DNA from: Streptomyces sp. DG2A-72
Lineage (GTDB): Bacteria; Actinomycetota; Actinomycetes; Streptomycetales; Streptomycetaceae
Assembly: GCF_030499575.1 (NCBI RefSeq)
Contig: NZ_JASTLC010000001.1
Location: forward strand, 4,922,001-4,986,000
DNA: 64,000 bases
Direction: 5' to 3'
A program made the position numbers and the translations under genes. Position 1 is the stretch's first letter, and every line of letters begins with the position of its first letter. Below the pieces are notes generated by a model that ran no database searches, was not told where the DNA came from, and saw nothing but the letters and a program-made list of their open reading frames with translations. This document shows positions 33,301-42,543 of the stretch, one piece after another.

Positions 33301-34988
33301 CAGGACAGGCAGCCGTCCCCGGTCAGCCCGCCGTGACCGTGGCTCCGCAGGGTGCCGCGGCTCAGCCTCAGGCCGTACCGACGCTCCCCGGTCAGCCGGT
33401 GCAGACGGGCCCGGCGACGCAGCAGCCGGTCCCCGCGCAGGCAGGTCCCGCGCCCGCGGCCCAGGCTGCTGCCTCGGCGGCCCAAGTCGCCCCAGGCACC
33501 CCCGCGCAGAACTCCCCCGCACAGCAGCCCGGCCTCCCCGCTCCGCAGGCCGCCGGCGTCCAGGCGGCAGGTCCTGGCCCGCACACCGCCCCCGGTCAGC
33601 CGCTTCCCGCGGAAGCCGCGCCCGGTGTGCAGGCCGGTGGGGCTCAGGGCACGCCCGCCCAGCCGTGGCCCACGGCCGACAGCAACTCCGGCGCGGGCGT
33701 CCCCGTACCGGCGAACGCGGCCACCCCCGCGCCGATGCCGCCGAACCCGACCGGCGCCGCCGCGCCTGCCAACGGCGCCGCCACCCCCGTACCGCCGAAC
33801 GCGCCCCTGCCGCCCGAGAACGCCGCCGCGCCGCAGCGGGCCGCTCAGCCGCTGCCCGCCGAGGCGACCGCCGCCGCCCCCGTGGACCCCAACTCCACGC
33901 AGGGTCGGGCGATCAGTGTGCGGACGTTGGGGCAGGGGGTGCCGTTCAGCAGGCAGGCGGCGCAGGTGCAGCAGGCGGCGGCCGCGCCGGCGGCCCCACC
34001 GGCCTCGCCGCAGACGAGCGGCGGCCGGCGACGGAAGCTGGGAACACCGCCCGACCGGCCCGACCAGGCGGCCCGGCCGCATCCCTCGGGCGAGCAGACG
34101 TCGGCCCGCGGTTCCCGGCTGGCGCAGTCCACCGAGGCCGCCGGACGGTCTTACGCCATAGGCGCACCGGACGAGAACGCCGCCGAGGGGCCCGAGCCGC
34201 TGGACGGTCCCGGTGGGGCCGTCGAGGTGAAGGAACCGCCGCGTCCGCAGCCGATGGACGACGAGTTGCCGCCGGAGCCGCTGGACAATCCGCGCCGGCT
34301 GCTGGTGTGGCCCGCGCCGGACGTGACCACGCAGCAGGCGCTGAGCGATCGCGGGTACCGGCCGGTCACCGTGAACTCGCGCGAAGAGGTCGACGCGCAG
34401 ATCGCGGCCTTCCCCGCCGCGCTGTTCGTCGATCCGCTGACCGGGCCGATCACACGGACGGCACTGCAGTCGTTGCGGCAGGCGGCCGTGGCCGCGCAGG
34501 TGCCGGTCATGGTCACGGCCGGGCTCGGACAGGCGACGCGGGAGGCGGCATACGGCGCCGATCCCGCCGTACTCCTGAAGGCGCTCGCGCCCCGCGACAG
34601 TGAGCAGCATCCGCCGCGTGTGCTGCTGATCGAGGAGCATGCGGAGATCGCGCTGGCGCTGACCGCGACGCTGGAGCGGCGCGGGATGCAGGTGGCGCGG
34701 GCGGCGAGCGATGCCGACGCGGTGACGCTGGCGGGGCAGTTCCGGCCGAACCTCGTCGTGATGGATCTGATGCAGGTGCATCGCCGGCAGGCCGGGATCG
34801 TCGACTGGCTGCGCGCGAACGGGCAGCTCAACCGCACCCCGCTCGTCGTCTACACCGCCGCCGTGGACCAGGCGGATCTGCCGCGGCTGGCGTCGGGCGA
34901 GACCGTGTTGTTCCTCGCCGAGCGGTCCACGAGTACGGAGGTGCAGAGCCGGATCGTGGACCTGCTCGCGCGGATCGGGACGAACTAG
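30393..34988 (+). CDS. Large PAS/degenerate histidine kinase/receiver protein
   Basis: 1531 residues from GTG (GGGAGGA seven bases before). In order: PAS domain (about 10-130, ILDALPDALVLVNANGTVV), second PAS (about 145-265, RAASEGVVGTDTDGRIVLVN), a coiled coil rich in Glu/Gln (about 270-345), a degenerate kinase core (about 345-555), an 800-residue Pro/Ala/Gln-rich linker, and a C-terminal receiver-like domain (about 1405-1530). The H-box reads GRSLRGPLDEL where SHELRTPL is expected, so the phospho-acceptor His is absent; the ATP-binding G boxes are also unclear. The receiver keeps a phospho-acceptor-like Asp (VVMDLM) but has EE for the usual acidic pair and no obvious Lys. The linker has at least six GRRRR/GRRRK patches. 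It probably acts as a cytoplasmic scaffold or pseudokinase. Confidence 0.88.
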   Translation: MSSRPSRGAARLAAILDALPDALVLVNANGTVVNANTIALEAFETPGTALVGRGLLDLLPEFDSKLIPGSMRRPDHMDPRGRTKPTRMIARRTDGTEFPVEVTSANLENGQQAYDGYGYTSDELLMLVVRDLSGTVDTEAELARSQRQTEMILRAASEGVVGTDTDGRIVLVNPAAAQILGYRASDLGGRELHDLMLHSRADGTPFPYAESPLADTLRSGRKHRVRGQVLWSKKGEKVPVDLTTAPVRDGDQLVGAVLTFADRRPYDSLAEEKAAADRSHSQELERLGEEHASDLTALRQQHVTELEELREQHEEELAAGEDRYAALAEREKDRFEALAGRHEQLLTLLGRSLRGPLDELRRELSALAADDAGQLWPEANQVLHHLSAGYSRITQLIDNVLAYQLIDAGSEQIVRTKVMLDAVVAAGVDGAVELIGPGRVQFAVHAPPIEAEVDPARLATALAHLVADVAGVDATGNSPVSAGGYMDNTVVVAAAQRGEVVRIEVRGPYAGGDPVHEPIVRGIVRAHGGVLQTHEVPGMSGSAFVLEVPIGGGAGAVSAPAAGSAEVQEAEQTSVGGRRRARRSSVDAFLESEAPGAGESGGSEGSAPTGRRRRRAAEAEGAGTAAGTAVVPAQASGDGSGGTGRRRGRPAEGANAGTAPGAGLELTAGVSEGAVVTAAEHAAGAAASGSGLGGTVPPQGVPTSDGGAVPAGHRAQQALPAALPAVPNGTAAENAQPTGRRRRALAAANERAAAQEAAPRAVFALPPADADRAPVSAEGQTPVQIPAPGASGDALVDDGRHDAVPHDQSDDHTPPQPHPANAPTGRRRRAVAQPAAAADAAAAEPTGAPVQQGAGQGVPGQAGQAGASMPPQGAGVPALGQGLHGQGPGQAVQVPPGQPVPATQAAPGQPVPPHAPQGQPVSGHVPQGQPVPAQQAIKGAASAGQPVPGQPDVTPLPPSTQAGVPGAPQPGQAAVPGQPAVTVAPQGAAAQPQAVPTLPGQPVQTGPATQQPVPAQAGPAPAAQAAASAAQVAPGTPAQNSPAQQPGLPAPQAAGVQAAGPGPHTAPGQPLPAEAAPGVQAGGAQGTPAQPWPTADSNSGAGVPVPANAATPAPMPPNPTGAAAPANGAATPVPPNAPLPPENAAAPQRAAQPLPAEATAAAPVDPNSTQGRAISVRTLGQGVPFSRQAAQVQQAAAAPAAPPASPQTSGGRRRKLGTPPDRPDQAARPHPSGEQTSARGSRLAQSTEAAGRSYAIGAPDENAAEGPEPLDGPGGAVEVKEPPRPQPMDDELPPEPLDNPRRLLVWPAPDVTTQQALSDRGYRPVTVNSREEVDAQIAAFPAALFVDPLTGPITRTALQSLRQAAVAAQVPVMVTAGLGQATREAAYGADPAVLLKALAPRDSEQHPPRVLLIEEHAEIALALTATLERRGMQVARAASDADAVTLAGQFRPNLVVMDLMQVHRRQAGIVDWLRANGQLNRTPLVVYTAAVDQADLPRLASGETVLFLAERSTSTEVQSRIVDLLARIGTN

Positions 34989-35031
34989 GGGCGTGCGGCA
35001 GGGGCGGGGCTGCTGATTCGCCGGACAGGTC

Positions 35032-35610
35032 CTAGCGGGCCGTCAGTCTCCGCGCCGCCTCCTTGATCGACGTCCGCAAGCGGTCGCGGTCGTTGTCCTC
35101 GCCGCCGACCAGGATGCGGCTCATCTGGGGGACGACCATGGTCCAGTTGGCCAGCGCGATCAGGAGGAACAGCAGGTCGCGGGCCGGGATGGCGTCGGTG
35201 ACGACGCCCCGGTCCTGGCCGTCCTGGAGGGCGGCGACCTTGCGGGCGTAGTGGTCCTGGCGTTCGGACTCGTCGGGCAGTTCAGCGGTGCCGTACTCCA
35301 GGCCCTCCCAGAAGAGCAGGCGCAGCAGCTCGGGGTGGGCGGCGTGGTAGTCCATCAGGCGGTCGATCCAGCCCTCGATGTCGTCCGGGTCGACCGGGAC
35401 GGAGACGGCGAGGTCCAGCATCTTCTTCTCGAGGACGCGCGCGAACAGCTCGGCCTTGTTGCCGAAGTAGGCGTAGATCAGCTGCTTGTTGGCCCTGGCC
35501 GCGGTGGCGATGCGGTCCATGCGGGCGCCCGCGATGCCGTACCGGGCGAACTCGGCGACCGCCGCGTCGAAGATCCGGGCCCTGGTGGCTTCGGGGTCTC
35601 TTGCTGCCAT
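35032..35610 (-). CDS. TetR-family transcriptional regulator
   Basis: 192 residues. The N-terminal TetR helix-turn-helix is clear (ARIFDAAVAEFARYGIAGAR; ANKQLIYAYFGNKAELFARV, about 8-55). The C-terminal ligand domain is helical (WIDRLMDYHAAHPELLRLLF; LLFLLIALANWTMVVPQMSR). It is divergent from an MFS exporter gene, and two near-identical AACCAA/TTGGTT palindromes lie between them, so it most likely represses both itself and the transporter until a ligand binds. Confidence 0.95.
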   Translation of the reverse strand: MAARDPEATRARIFDAAVAEFARYGIAGARMDRIATAARANKQLIYAYFGNKAELFARVLEKKMLDLAVSVPVDPDDIEGWIDRLMDYHAAHPELLRLLFWEGLEYGTAELPDESERQDHYARKVAALQDGQDRGVVTDAIPARDLLFLLIALANWTMVVPQMSRILVGGEDNDRDRLRTSIKEAARRLTAR

Positions 35611-35631
35611 GGGGACATGGTAGCGGGGGAG

Positions 35632-35707
35632 TAACCAACTGTTTGGTTGACGGGAATTCGGGAGTGGAGCATGCTGTTGGGCCTGCCATCAACCAACTAG
35701 TTGGTTG
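35632..35707. promoter_or_regulatory. Two TetR operators between divergent genes
   Basis: An 18-base perfect palindrome CAACCAACTAGTTGGTTG (35690-35707) and a related imperfect one AACCAACTGTTTGGTT (35633-35648), centres 58 bases apart. One sits by the tetR start and the other by the MFS promoter. Confidence 0.8.
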
Positions 35708-35736
35708 CTAGTCCATTCGAAGGAGTCCCTCCGCTC

Positions 35737-36999
35737 ATGTCGTCAGCCGTCCCCAGCCGGAACACGGCCGTCGCCTCGCCGGGCCACCGGACAGACGGGA
35801 GCCAGCAGGCCCAGCAGGCCCAGCAGGCCCAGCAAGGCCGGCAAGGCCGGGAATCCAAGGCCCCCACCCTCTTCCTGGTCCTCCTCGCCGTCTGCACCGC
35901 CGTCACGGCCGCCAACATCTACATCGCCGCCCCACTGCTCCCCCTCATCGCACGCGACTTCGGCACGACGCCCTCGGGCGTGGCCTGGATCGCCTCGGTC
36001 GCGCAGTTCGGCTACGCCGCCGGCCTGCTCTTCTTCGCCCCACTCGGCGACAGCGTGAACCGGCGCCGTCTGGTCACCGTGCTCTCTCTGGCCACCACGC
36101 TGGCGCTGCTCGCGGGTGCCGCGGCCCCCGGAACGGACGCCCTCGCAGCCGCGGTGTTCATCGCCTCCGCCGCGACCGTCGTACCGCAGCTGCTCGTCCC
36201 GCTGGTCGCGGCCCGCGCCCCTGCCGCACGTCGCGCCCGGCATGTCGCCGCCGTCATCGCGGGGCTGTTCACCGGGATCGTCGCCGCGCGGGTTCTCGGC
36301 GGGCTGGTCGGACAGGCCTTCGGCTGGCGGGTGGTGTTCATCGGGGCCGCGGTACTGACCGCCGTACTCGGTCTGGCCACCGCGCTCGTCCTGCCGGACG
36401 AGGGGCGTCGGCGTACGGGACCGCTGTTCGCCGGGCTCGTCTCGTTGCCGGGAGTCGTGCGCCGCTCGCCCGACCTGTGGCGCGCATGCCTGCGGCAGGC
36501 CGGGATGTACGGCGCCTGGAGCGCCCTGTGGACCTCGCTCGCCCTGCTGCTGACCGGGGAGTCGTACGACCTGACCACTGCCACCGCCGGGCTCTTCGGC
36601 CTCTTCGGTCTCGCGGCCAGCGCGGTCGCGCCGCTGGCGGGCGGCCTCGTGGACCGCTACGGCGCCGCCAAGGTCGTACGGTCCGCGTTTCTCCTCGCCG
36701 CCGTGTCCGTGCCGCTCTTCTGGCTCGGCGGGCAGGTGATGTGGGCCCTGTTCGTCGCCGCCATCGTGATCCACGCGGCCCTGGTCGCCTCCCACATCGC
36801 CAACCAGACGCTCGCCCTGACCACCACCTCCACCCCGGCCACTGCCAACACCGCCTATGTGGTGGCCGGTTTCGCGGGCGGCGCGATCGCTTCCGCGCTC
36901 GCCGGGAGCGCCTTCAGCCACTGGGGCTGGGGCGGCGTGTGCGCGGTGGCGGGGGTGTGGCTGGTGTTGGGGTGGGTGACTACTTCGGTACGGCGGTGA
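35737..36999 (+). CDS. MFS transporter (DHA1-like)
   Basis: 420 residues, 12 predicted membrane helices. The N terminus is hydrophilic with a short tandem repeat encoding [16 protein letters not shown] (about 25-40). The first helix region contains [18 protein letters not shown], and the loop [10 protein letters not shown] matches MFS motif A. It probably exports a small molecule under control of the divergent TetR. Start at ATG 35737, with AAGGAG eleven bases upstream; an earlier in-frame GTG is not favoured because it would overlap the operator. Confidence 0.92.
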   Translation: MSSAVPSRNTAVASPGHRTDGSQQAQQAQQAQQGRQGRESKAPTLFLVLLAVCTAVTAANIYIAAPLLPLIARDFGTTPSGVAWIASVAQFGYAAGLLFFAPLGDSVNRRRLVTVLSLATTLALLAGAAAPGTDALAAAVFIASAATVVPQLLVPLVAARAPAARRARHVAAVIAGLFTGIVAARVLGGLVGQAFGWRVVFIGAAVLTAVLGLATALVLPDEGRRRTGPLFAGLVSLPGVVRRSPDLWRACLRQAGMYGAWSALWTSLALLLTGESYDLTTATAGLFGLFGLAASAVAPLAGGLVDRYGAAKVVRSAFLLAAVSVPLFWLGGQVMWALFVAAIVIHAALVASHIANQTLALTTTSTPATANTAYVVAGFAGGAIASALAGSAFSHWGWGGVCAVAGVWLVLGWVTTSVRR

Positions 37000-37056
37000 G
37001 GTCGGCGTCCGCCGGGCAGGGAAGGCGGGTGCCTGCCCGGCGAACGCCCCTGGCCG

Positions 37057-38709
<1,653 letters not shown>

Positions 38710-38768
38710 GGCGTCCTCCCGGGGGCGACATTGCCTACGCGGTAGTAAGGGTTGGGCTGATTCTGCTC

Positions 38769-38786
38769 ACATACCGCGCGGTATGT
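38769..38786. promoter_or_regulatory. Palindromic operator upstream of the acyl-CoA ligase gene
   Basis: ACATACCGCGCGGTATGT, an 18-base perfect palindrome, 60 bases before the start on the minus strand. TACCG-CGGTA is a common TetR-type half-site arrangement. Confidence 0.7.
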
Positions 38787-38893
38787 CACTAGGCGCGGGC
38801 GATCGATCACGTCGATCCCGTCGATCCCGTCACGTTGCGTCCACCGTGAGGGGACGGTATGGCCCACCAGGTGACCTTGGTGCCGGACCGTCG

Positions 38894-39056
38894 GCACCCG
38901 ACCACCCGACCACCGGACCGCCGGAGCGCCCGACCACCGGAGCGCCGGACCGCGCAACCGCCCGACCACCGGACAGCCGGACCACCGGACCGCCCGACAC
39001 CCGACACCCGACCACCCGACCACCCGACCACCCGACCACCCGACCACCGGAGCGCC
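38894..39056. repeat. Minisatellite with 8-base period (CCCGACCA)
   Basis: About 160 bases of imperfect tandem copies, cleanest at about 39002-39050 where CCCGACCA repeats several times without change. It lies between the ligase promoter and the 3' end of the ECF sigma gene. No gene is assigned to it. Confidence 0.85.
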
Positions 39057-39065
39057 TGGGCGGCC

Positions 39066-39614
39066 CTAGCGGACCAGCAACAGTTCCGGGTCCTCGCGCA
39101 GCTTGCCGAGGGCGCGGGACACCGCCGACTTCACCGTGCCCACCGAGACGCCGAGCACCTCGGCAGTCTGGGCTTCGCTGAGGTCCTCGTAGTACCGCAG
39201 GACGACCATCGCGCGCTGCCGTGCGGGCAATTTGGAGATCGCCCGCCACATCGCGTCGTGCAGCGCCTGCTGCTCGGCTGGGTCGTCCCCGCCGGGGACC
39301 GGCTCGGGCTCCGGCAGCTCATCGCAGGCGAACTCGTCGACCTTGCGCTTGCGCCACTGCGACGTCCGGGTGTTCAGCAGCGCCCGGCGCACATAGCCGT
39401 CGAGCGCGCGGTGGTCCTCGATCCGCTCCCAGGCGACGTAGGTCTTGGTGAGCGCCGTCTGCAGCAGATCCTCCGCGTCGCTCGGGTTCGCGGTGAGCGA
39501 CCGGGCGGTACGCAGCAGCACCGGCTGGCGGGCCTTGACGTACGACGAGAACGACGGGTACGTCAGCGACCGCGTCGCGGCTTGGGAAGCGCTGGTGCAG
39601 ACGGTTGTGGTCAT
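39066..39614 (-). CDS. ECF RNA polymerase sigma factor (SigE-like subfamily)
   Basis: 182 residues. Region 2 reads SDAEDLLQTALTKTYVAWER (about 45-65) and the region 4 helix-turn-helix is LSEAQTAEVLGVSVGTVKSA (about 140-160). A short acidic linker (about 100-112) separates them. This layout fits the actinobacterial SigE-family group that lacks a dedicated anti-sigma gene beside it, and none is seen here. ATG at 39614 gives MTTTVCTSASQ. The gene ends just before the minisatellite. Confidence 0.92.
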   Translation of the reverse strand: MTTTVCTSASQAATRSLTYPSFSSYVKARQPVLLRTARSLTANPSDAEDLLQTALTKTYVAWERIEDHRALDGYVRRALLNTRTSQWRKRKVDEFACDELPEPEPVPGGDDPAEQQALHDAMWRAISKLPARQRAMVVLRYYEDLSEAQTAEVLGVSVGTVKSAVSRALGKLREDPELLLVR

Positions 39615-39871
39615 GGCTCCACGCTATGAGCGCCCCCCTCTCCGGCGGATCGGCCGCAGGTCCCGAAGCGCACTCCCCCTCAGGTTGTAGGGGTGGTGCT
39701 GACTGCACCTCCTGAAGGTGGACCGGAGGAGGACACCTACTGCGGGTTTACCCCTGGGGGCTACGACCACGGTGCCGGGCCAAGCGCCTGTGCGGCCGGC
39801 ACGGCGGCGGTCCCCGGCCGCGGTCCCCATGCGGCAGCCCCGACCCGGGTTCCCCACGGCGCCTGCCTGCC

Positions 39872-41035
39872 TCACGCTCCCTCCAGGACCAGCCCCGACG
39901 TCGGCACCCCTGTCCCCGCGGTCACCAGGACCCGCCCGGCCCCAGGTATCTGGTTGACGGATGTGCCCCGCAGCTGCCGTACCCCCTCCGCGATCCCGTT
40001 CATCCCATGCAGATACGCCTCCCCCAACTGTCCCCCGTGCGTATTGACCGGCAGCCGCTCCTCCGCCATGAACTCAGCAGCCTCACCCTTTCCGCAGAAT
40101 CCGAACTCCTCCAGTTGCATCAGCACGAACGGTGTGAAGTGGTCGTACAGGATCCCCACGTCGATGTCGGCCGGGGTGAGCCCGGAGGTGCGCCACAGCC
40201 GGCGGGCCACCACGCCCATCTCCGGCAGGCCGGTCAGGTCGTCGCGGTAGAAGCTGGTCATCTGCTCCTGGGCGCGCCCCGCCCCCTGGGCGGCGGCTGC
40301 GACTACCGCCGGGGGGTTCGGCAGATCGCGGGCCCGCTCCACGGACGTGACGACGATGGCCTGGCCGCCGTCCGTCTCCTGGCAGCAGTCCAGCAGCCTG
40401 AGCGGTTCGGCGATCCAGCGCGAGGCCGCGTGGTCGGCGAGGGTGATCGGTCTGCCGTGGAAGTACGCCGCCGGGTTGGTGGCCGCATACTTGCGGTCCA
40501 CGACGGCCACATGCCCGAACGCCTCCGAGGTCAGCCCATAGGTGTGCAGATACCGCTGAGCCACCATCGCCACCCAGGAGGCCGGGGTGAGCAGCCCGAA
40601 CGGCAGGGACCAGCCCAGCGCCGCGCCCTCCGCCGACGGCTCCCGGTGCTGCACTCCGGAGCCGAATCTCCGGCCCGACCGCTCATTGAACGCGCGGTAG
40701 CAGACCACCACCTCGGCCGCGCCCGCGGCGATGGCGAGCGCCGCCTGCTGGACGGTCGCGCAGGCCGCCCCGCCGCCGTAGTGCACCCGGGAGAAGAAGG
40801 ACAGCTCGCCCATCCCGCAGGCCTGGGCCACCGTGATCTCCGGGCTGGTGTCCATCGTGAACGTGACCATCCCGTCCACGTCCCCCGGTGTCAGCCCCGC
40901 GTCGTCCAGCGCCGCCCGCACCGCCTCCACGGCCAGCCGGAGCTCACTGCGGCCCGAGTCCTTGGAGAACTCGGTGGCGCCGATCCCGACGATCGCGGCG
41001 CGTCCGCCGAGGGTGTCCGGGGTTCGGGTGCTCAT
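39872..41035 (-). CDS. Lipid-transfer protein / thiolase-fold protein (Ltp2-like)
   Basis: 387 residues of the thiolase superfamily: AAIVGIGATEFSKDSGRSE at the N terminus, CATVQQAALAIAAGAAEVVV in the middle and the C-terminal NTHGGQLGEAYLHGMNGI, with the typical SCPx/lipid-transfer pattern rather than a biosynthetic thiolase. In mycobacteria the matching protein (Ltp2) acts with the DUF35/OB domain of ChsH2 as a retro-aldolase that removes the steroid side chain. Here it is the last gene of a five-gene coupled set; its ATG overlaps the stop of the MaoC gene (ATGA). Function in steroid or other lipid breakdown is an inference from this layout. Confidence 0.9.
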   Translation of the reverse strand: MSTRTPDTLGGRAAIVGIGATEFSKDSGRSELRLAVEAVRAALDDAGLTPGDVDGMVTFTMDTSPEITVAQACGMGELSFFSRVHYGGGAACATVQQAALAIAAGAAEVVVCYRAFNERSGRRFGSGVQHREPSAEGAALGWSLPFGLLTPASWVAMVAQRYLHTYGLTSEAFGHVAVVDRKYAATNPAAYFHGRPITLADHAASRWIAEPLRLLDCCQETDGGQAIVVTSVERARDLPNPPAVVAAAAQGAGRAQEQMTSFYRDDLTGLPEMGVVARRLWRTSGLTPADIDVGILYDHFTPFVLMQLEEFGFCGKGEAAEFMAEERLPVNTHGGQLGEAYLHGMNGIAEGVRQLRGTSVNQIPGAGRVLVTAGTGVPTSGLVLEGA

Positions 41036-41436
41036 CGCGCACCCCCCGTCGGTACGGTGACCGTCACCGTGCCGGTCACATGTCGGCCGATGCCGTTGTC
41101 CCCCACGACCCGAACCGTCGCGGTGTCGCCGTCGAGCTCGTCCACCGTCCCCGTCAACACCATCGTGTCCCCCGGGTAGTTGGGTGCGCCCAGCCTGATG
41201 TCCACTTTGCGCAGGACGGCCGTCGGGCCGAAGTGGTCCGTGATGTAGCGGCCCACCAGGCCGTTGGTGGTCAGGATGTTCATGAAGATGTCGGGGGAGC
41301 CCTTCTGGCGGGCCAGTTCCGCGTCGTGGTGCACGTCCTGGTAGTCCCGGGAGGCGATCGCTCCGGCCACGATGAGCGTGCGGGTGATCTCGATCTCCAG
41401 CGGCGGCAGTCGGTCGCCGGTCCTCATCGATCCCAT
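41032..41436 (-). CDS. MaoC-family dehydratase (ChsH1-like)
   Basis: 134 residues forming one hot-dog domain. The hydratase 2-type pattern is seen in IVAGAIASRDYQDVHHDAELA, with the catalytic-type Asp/His pair, and in the central DIFMNILTTNGLVGRYIT. By itself such a half-size MaoC usually needs a partner; the upstream gene for a MaoC/OB-fold protein would provide it, as ChsH1-ChsH2 do in mycobacteria. Start at ATG 41436 is favoured by AGGAGG seven bases ahead; ATG 41427 would overlap the upstream stop as ATGA. Confidence 0.88.
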   Translation of the reverse strand: MGSMRTGDRLPPLEIEITRTLIVAGAIASRDYQDVHHDAELARQKGSPDIFMNILTTNGLVGRYITDHFGPTAVLRKVDIRLGAPNYPGDTMVLTGTVDELDGDTATVRVVGDNGIGRHVTGTVTVTVPTGGAR

Positions 41437-42542
41437 GCCTCGGCCTCCTCCCCTTCCTTGATCAACTCGCCCAGTTCCTGGAGCAGTTCGTCGCCGCATC
41501 CCAGATATGCGTCCAGCTGTCGGCCCCACAGGAAGTGCCGGTGCACCGGATGGTCCAGGTCGGCTCCCGCGCCGCCGTGCAGATGCTGGCCCGCGTGCAC
41601 GACCCGGCTGCCCGCCTCGGACGCCCACCAGGCGGCGGCCAGCGCGTGTGAGGCGTAGGGGAGCCCGGTGTCCCGCCGCCAGGCCGCCTCGTACGCCGTC
41701 ACCCTTATCGCCTCTGTGTCCATATACGCGTCCGCTGCCCGGAGTTGGACCGCCTGCTTGGCGGCGAGTGGTCGCCCGAACTGCTCCCGGGTGTTCGTGT
41801 GTGCCACGGCCCGCGCGAGGGAACCGGCGCAGACACCGGCCTGGAGACCGGCGAAGGCGGTGCGGGCGGTGGCGAGGACGTCGGCGTAGGCGTCGGGGCC
41901 GGCGGGGTGTTCGGAGCCAACGCCGCTGAGCCGTTCGGCACCGGACCCGCCGAGCCGTTCGGCACCGGACCCGCCGAGCTGTTCGGCTTCGGTGCCCTCC
42001 AGCACGAGACGCCCCGCCGCCCAGGGCGCCGTGAGTTCGACCGGCTGCCACTCCGCGCGGCCGGTCGTCGGCACCAGCCACAGCTTCCGGTCCGCGTCGG
42101 CCACCAGGACATGCGTGGCGTCCCGCAACCAGGGCACGACAGGGACCGTGCCGGTCAACTCGCCGCCCGCAGACGCCCGTACCCCTCCCTGCGCCGGGAA
42201 TGCCCCGCTGACCACCACCGAGCCGTCGATGATCCCCGGCAGCAACCGCTCGCGTTGCTCCGCCGAGCCGTGGGCCGACACCGCCAGCAGTCCGTACACA
42301 CATGTGACCGCGAAGGGCACCTGGGCCGTGGTGCGGCCCTGTTCCTCCAGGAGGAGGACGAGGCCCAGCAGGCCCACCTCCTGGACGGCGCCGATGAGTC
42401 CGGCGGCGCACAGGGCCTTCCACAGCTCCGGGTCGCTGCCTGTGCCGGCGGCCGTCAGCCGTTCGTGCGTGGCGAGGTCGCCGAAGATCCGCGCGGCCAG
42501 TTCCTGGGCGGCGGCCTGCTCCTGCGTGGGCGTGAAGTCCAT
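41424..42542 (-). CDS. Acyl-CoA dehydrogenase-like protein (ChsE1-like)
   Basis: 372 residues, acyl-CoA dehydrogenase fold: N-terminal helical domain (FTPTQEQAAAQELAARIFGD), a beta domain, and a C-terminal helical domain (QAGVCAGSLARAVAHTNTRE; QHLHGGAGADLDHPVHRHFL). Around residues 185-210 an insertion with three copies of a GGSGAERL-like unit is encoded by 24-base repeats, likely a loop. In the igr-type arrangement two unlike dehydrogenases form a heterotetramer; this would be the smaller, divergent partner. It starts one base after the upstream stop. Confidence 0.88.
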   Translation of the reverse strand: MDFTPTQEQAAAQELAARIFGDLATHERLTAAGTGSDPELWKALCAAGLIGAVQEVGLLGLVLLLEEQGRTTAQVPFAVTCVYGLLAVSAHGSAEQRERLLPGIIDGSVVVSGAFPAQGGVRASAGGELTGTVPVVPWLRDATHVLVADADRKLWLVPTTGRAEWQPVELTAPWAAGRLVLEGTEAEQLGGSGAERLGGSGAERLSGVGSEHPAGPDAYADVLATARTAFAGLQAGVCAGSLARAVAHTNTREQFGRPLAAKQAVQLRAADAYMDTEAIRVTAYEAAWRRDTGLPYASHALAAAWWASEAGSRVVHAGQHLHGGAGADLDHPVHRHFLWGRQLDAYLGCGDELLQELGELIKEGEEAEAWDR

Positions 42543-42543
42543 G

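Noticed and set aside
30150..34781. A 1543-codon open frame antisense to the PAS/receiver gene
   Set aside because: It has no domain similarity or start signal, and its openness is explained by the GC-rich Pro/Ala codons of the real gene.
30393..34988. OsaA-type osmoadaptation hybrid kinase
   Set aside because: No HAMP array, no intact H-box and no adjacent osaB-like regulator gene were seen.
38894..39056. CRISPR array
   Set aside because: The period is 8 bases with no spacers; it is a minisatellite.
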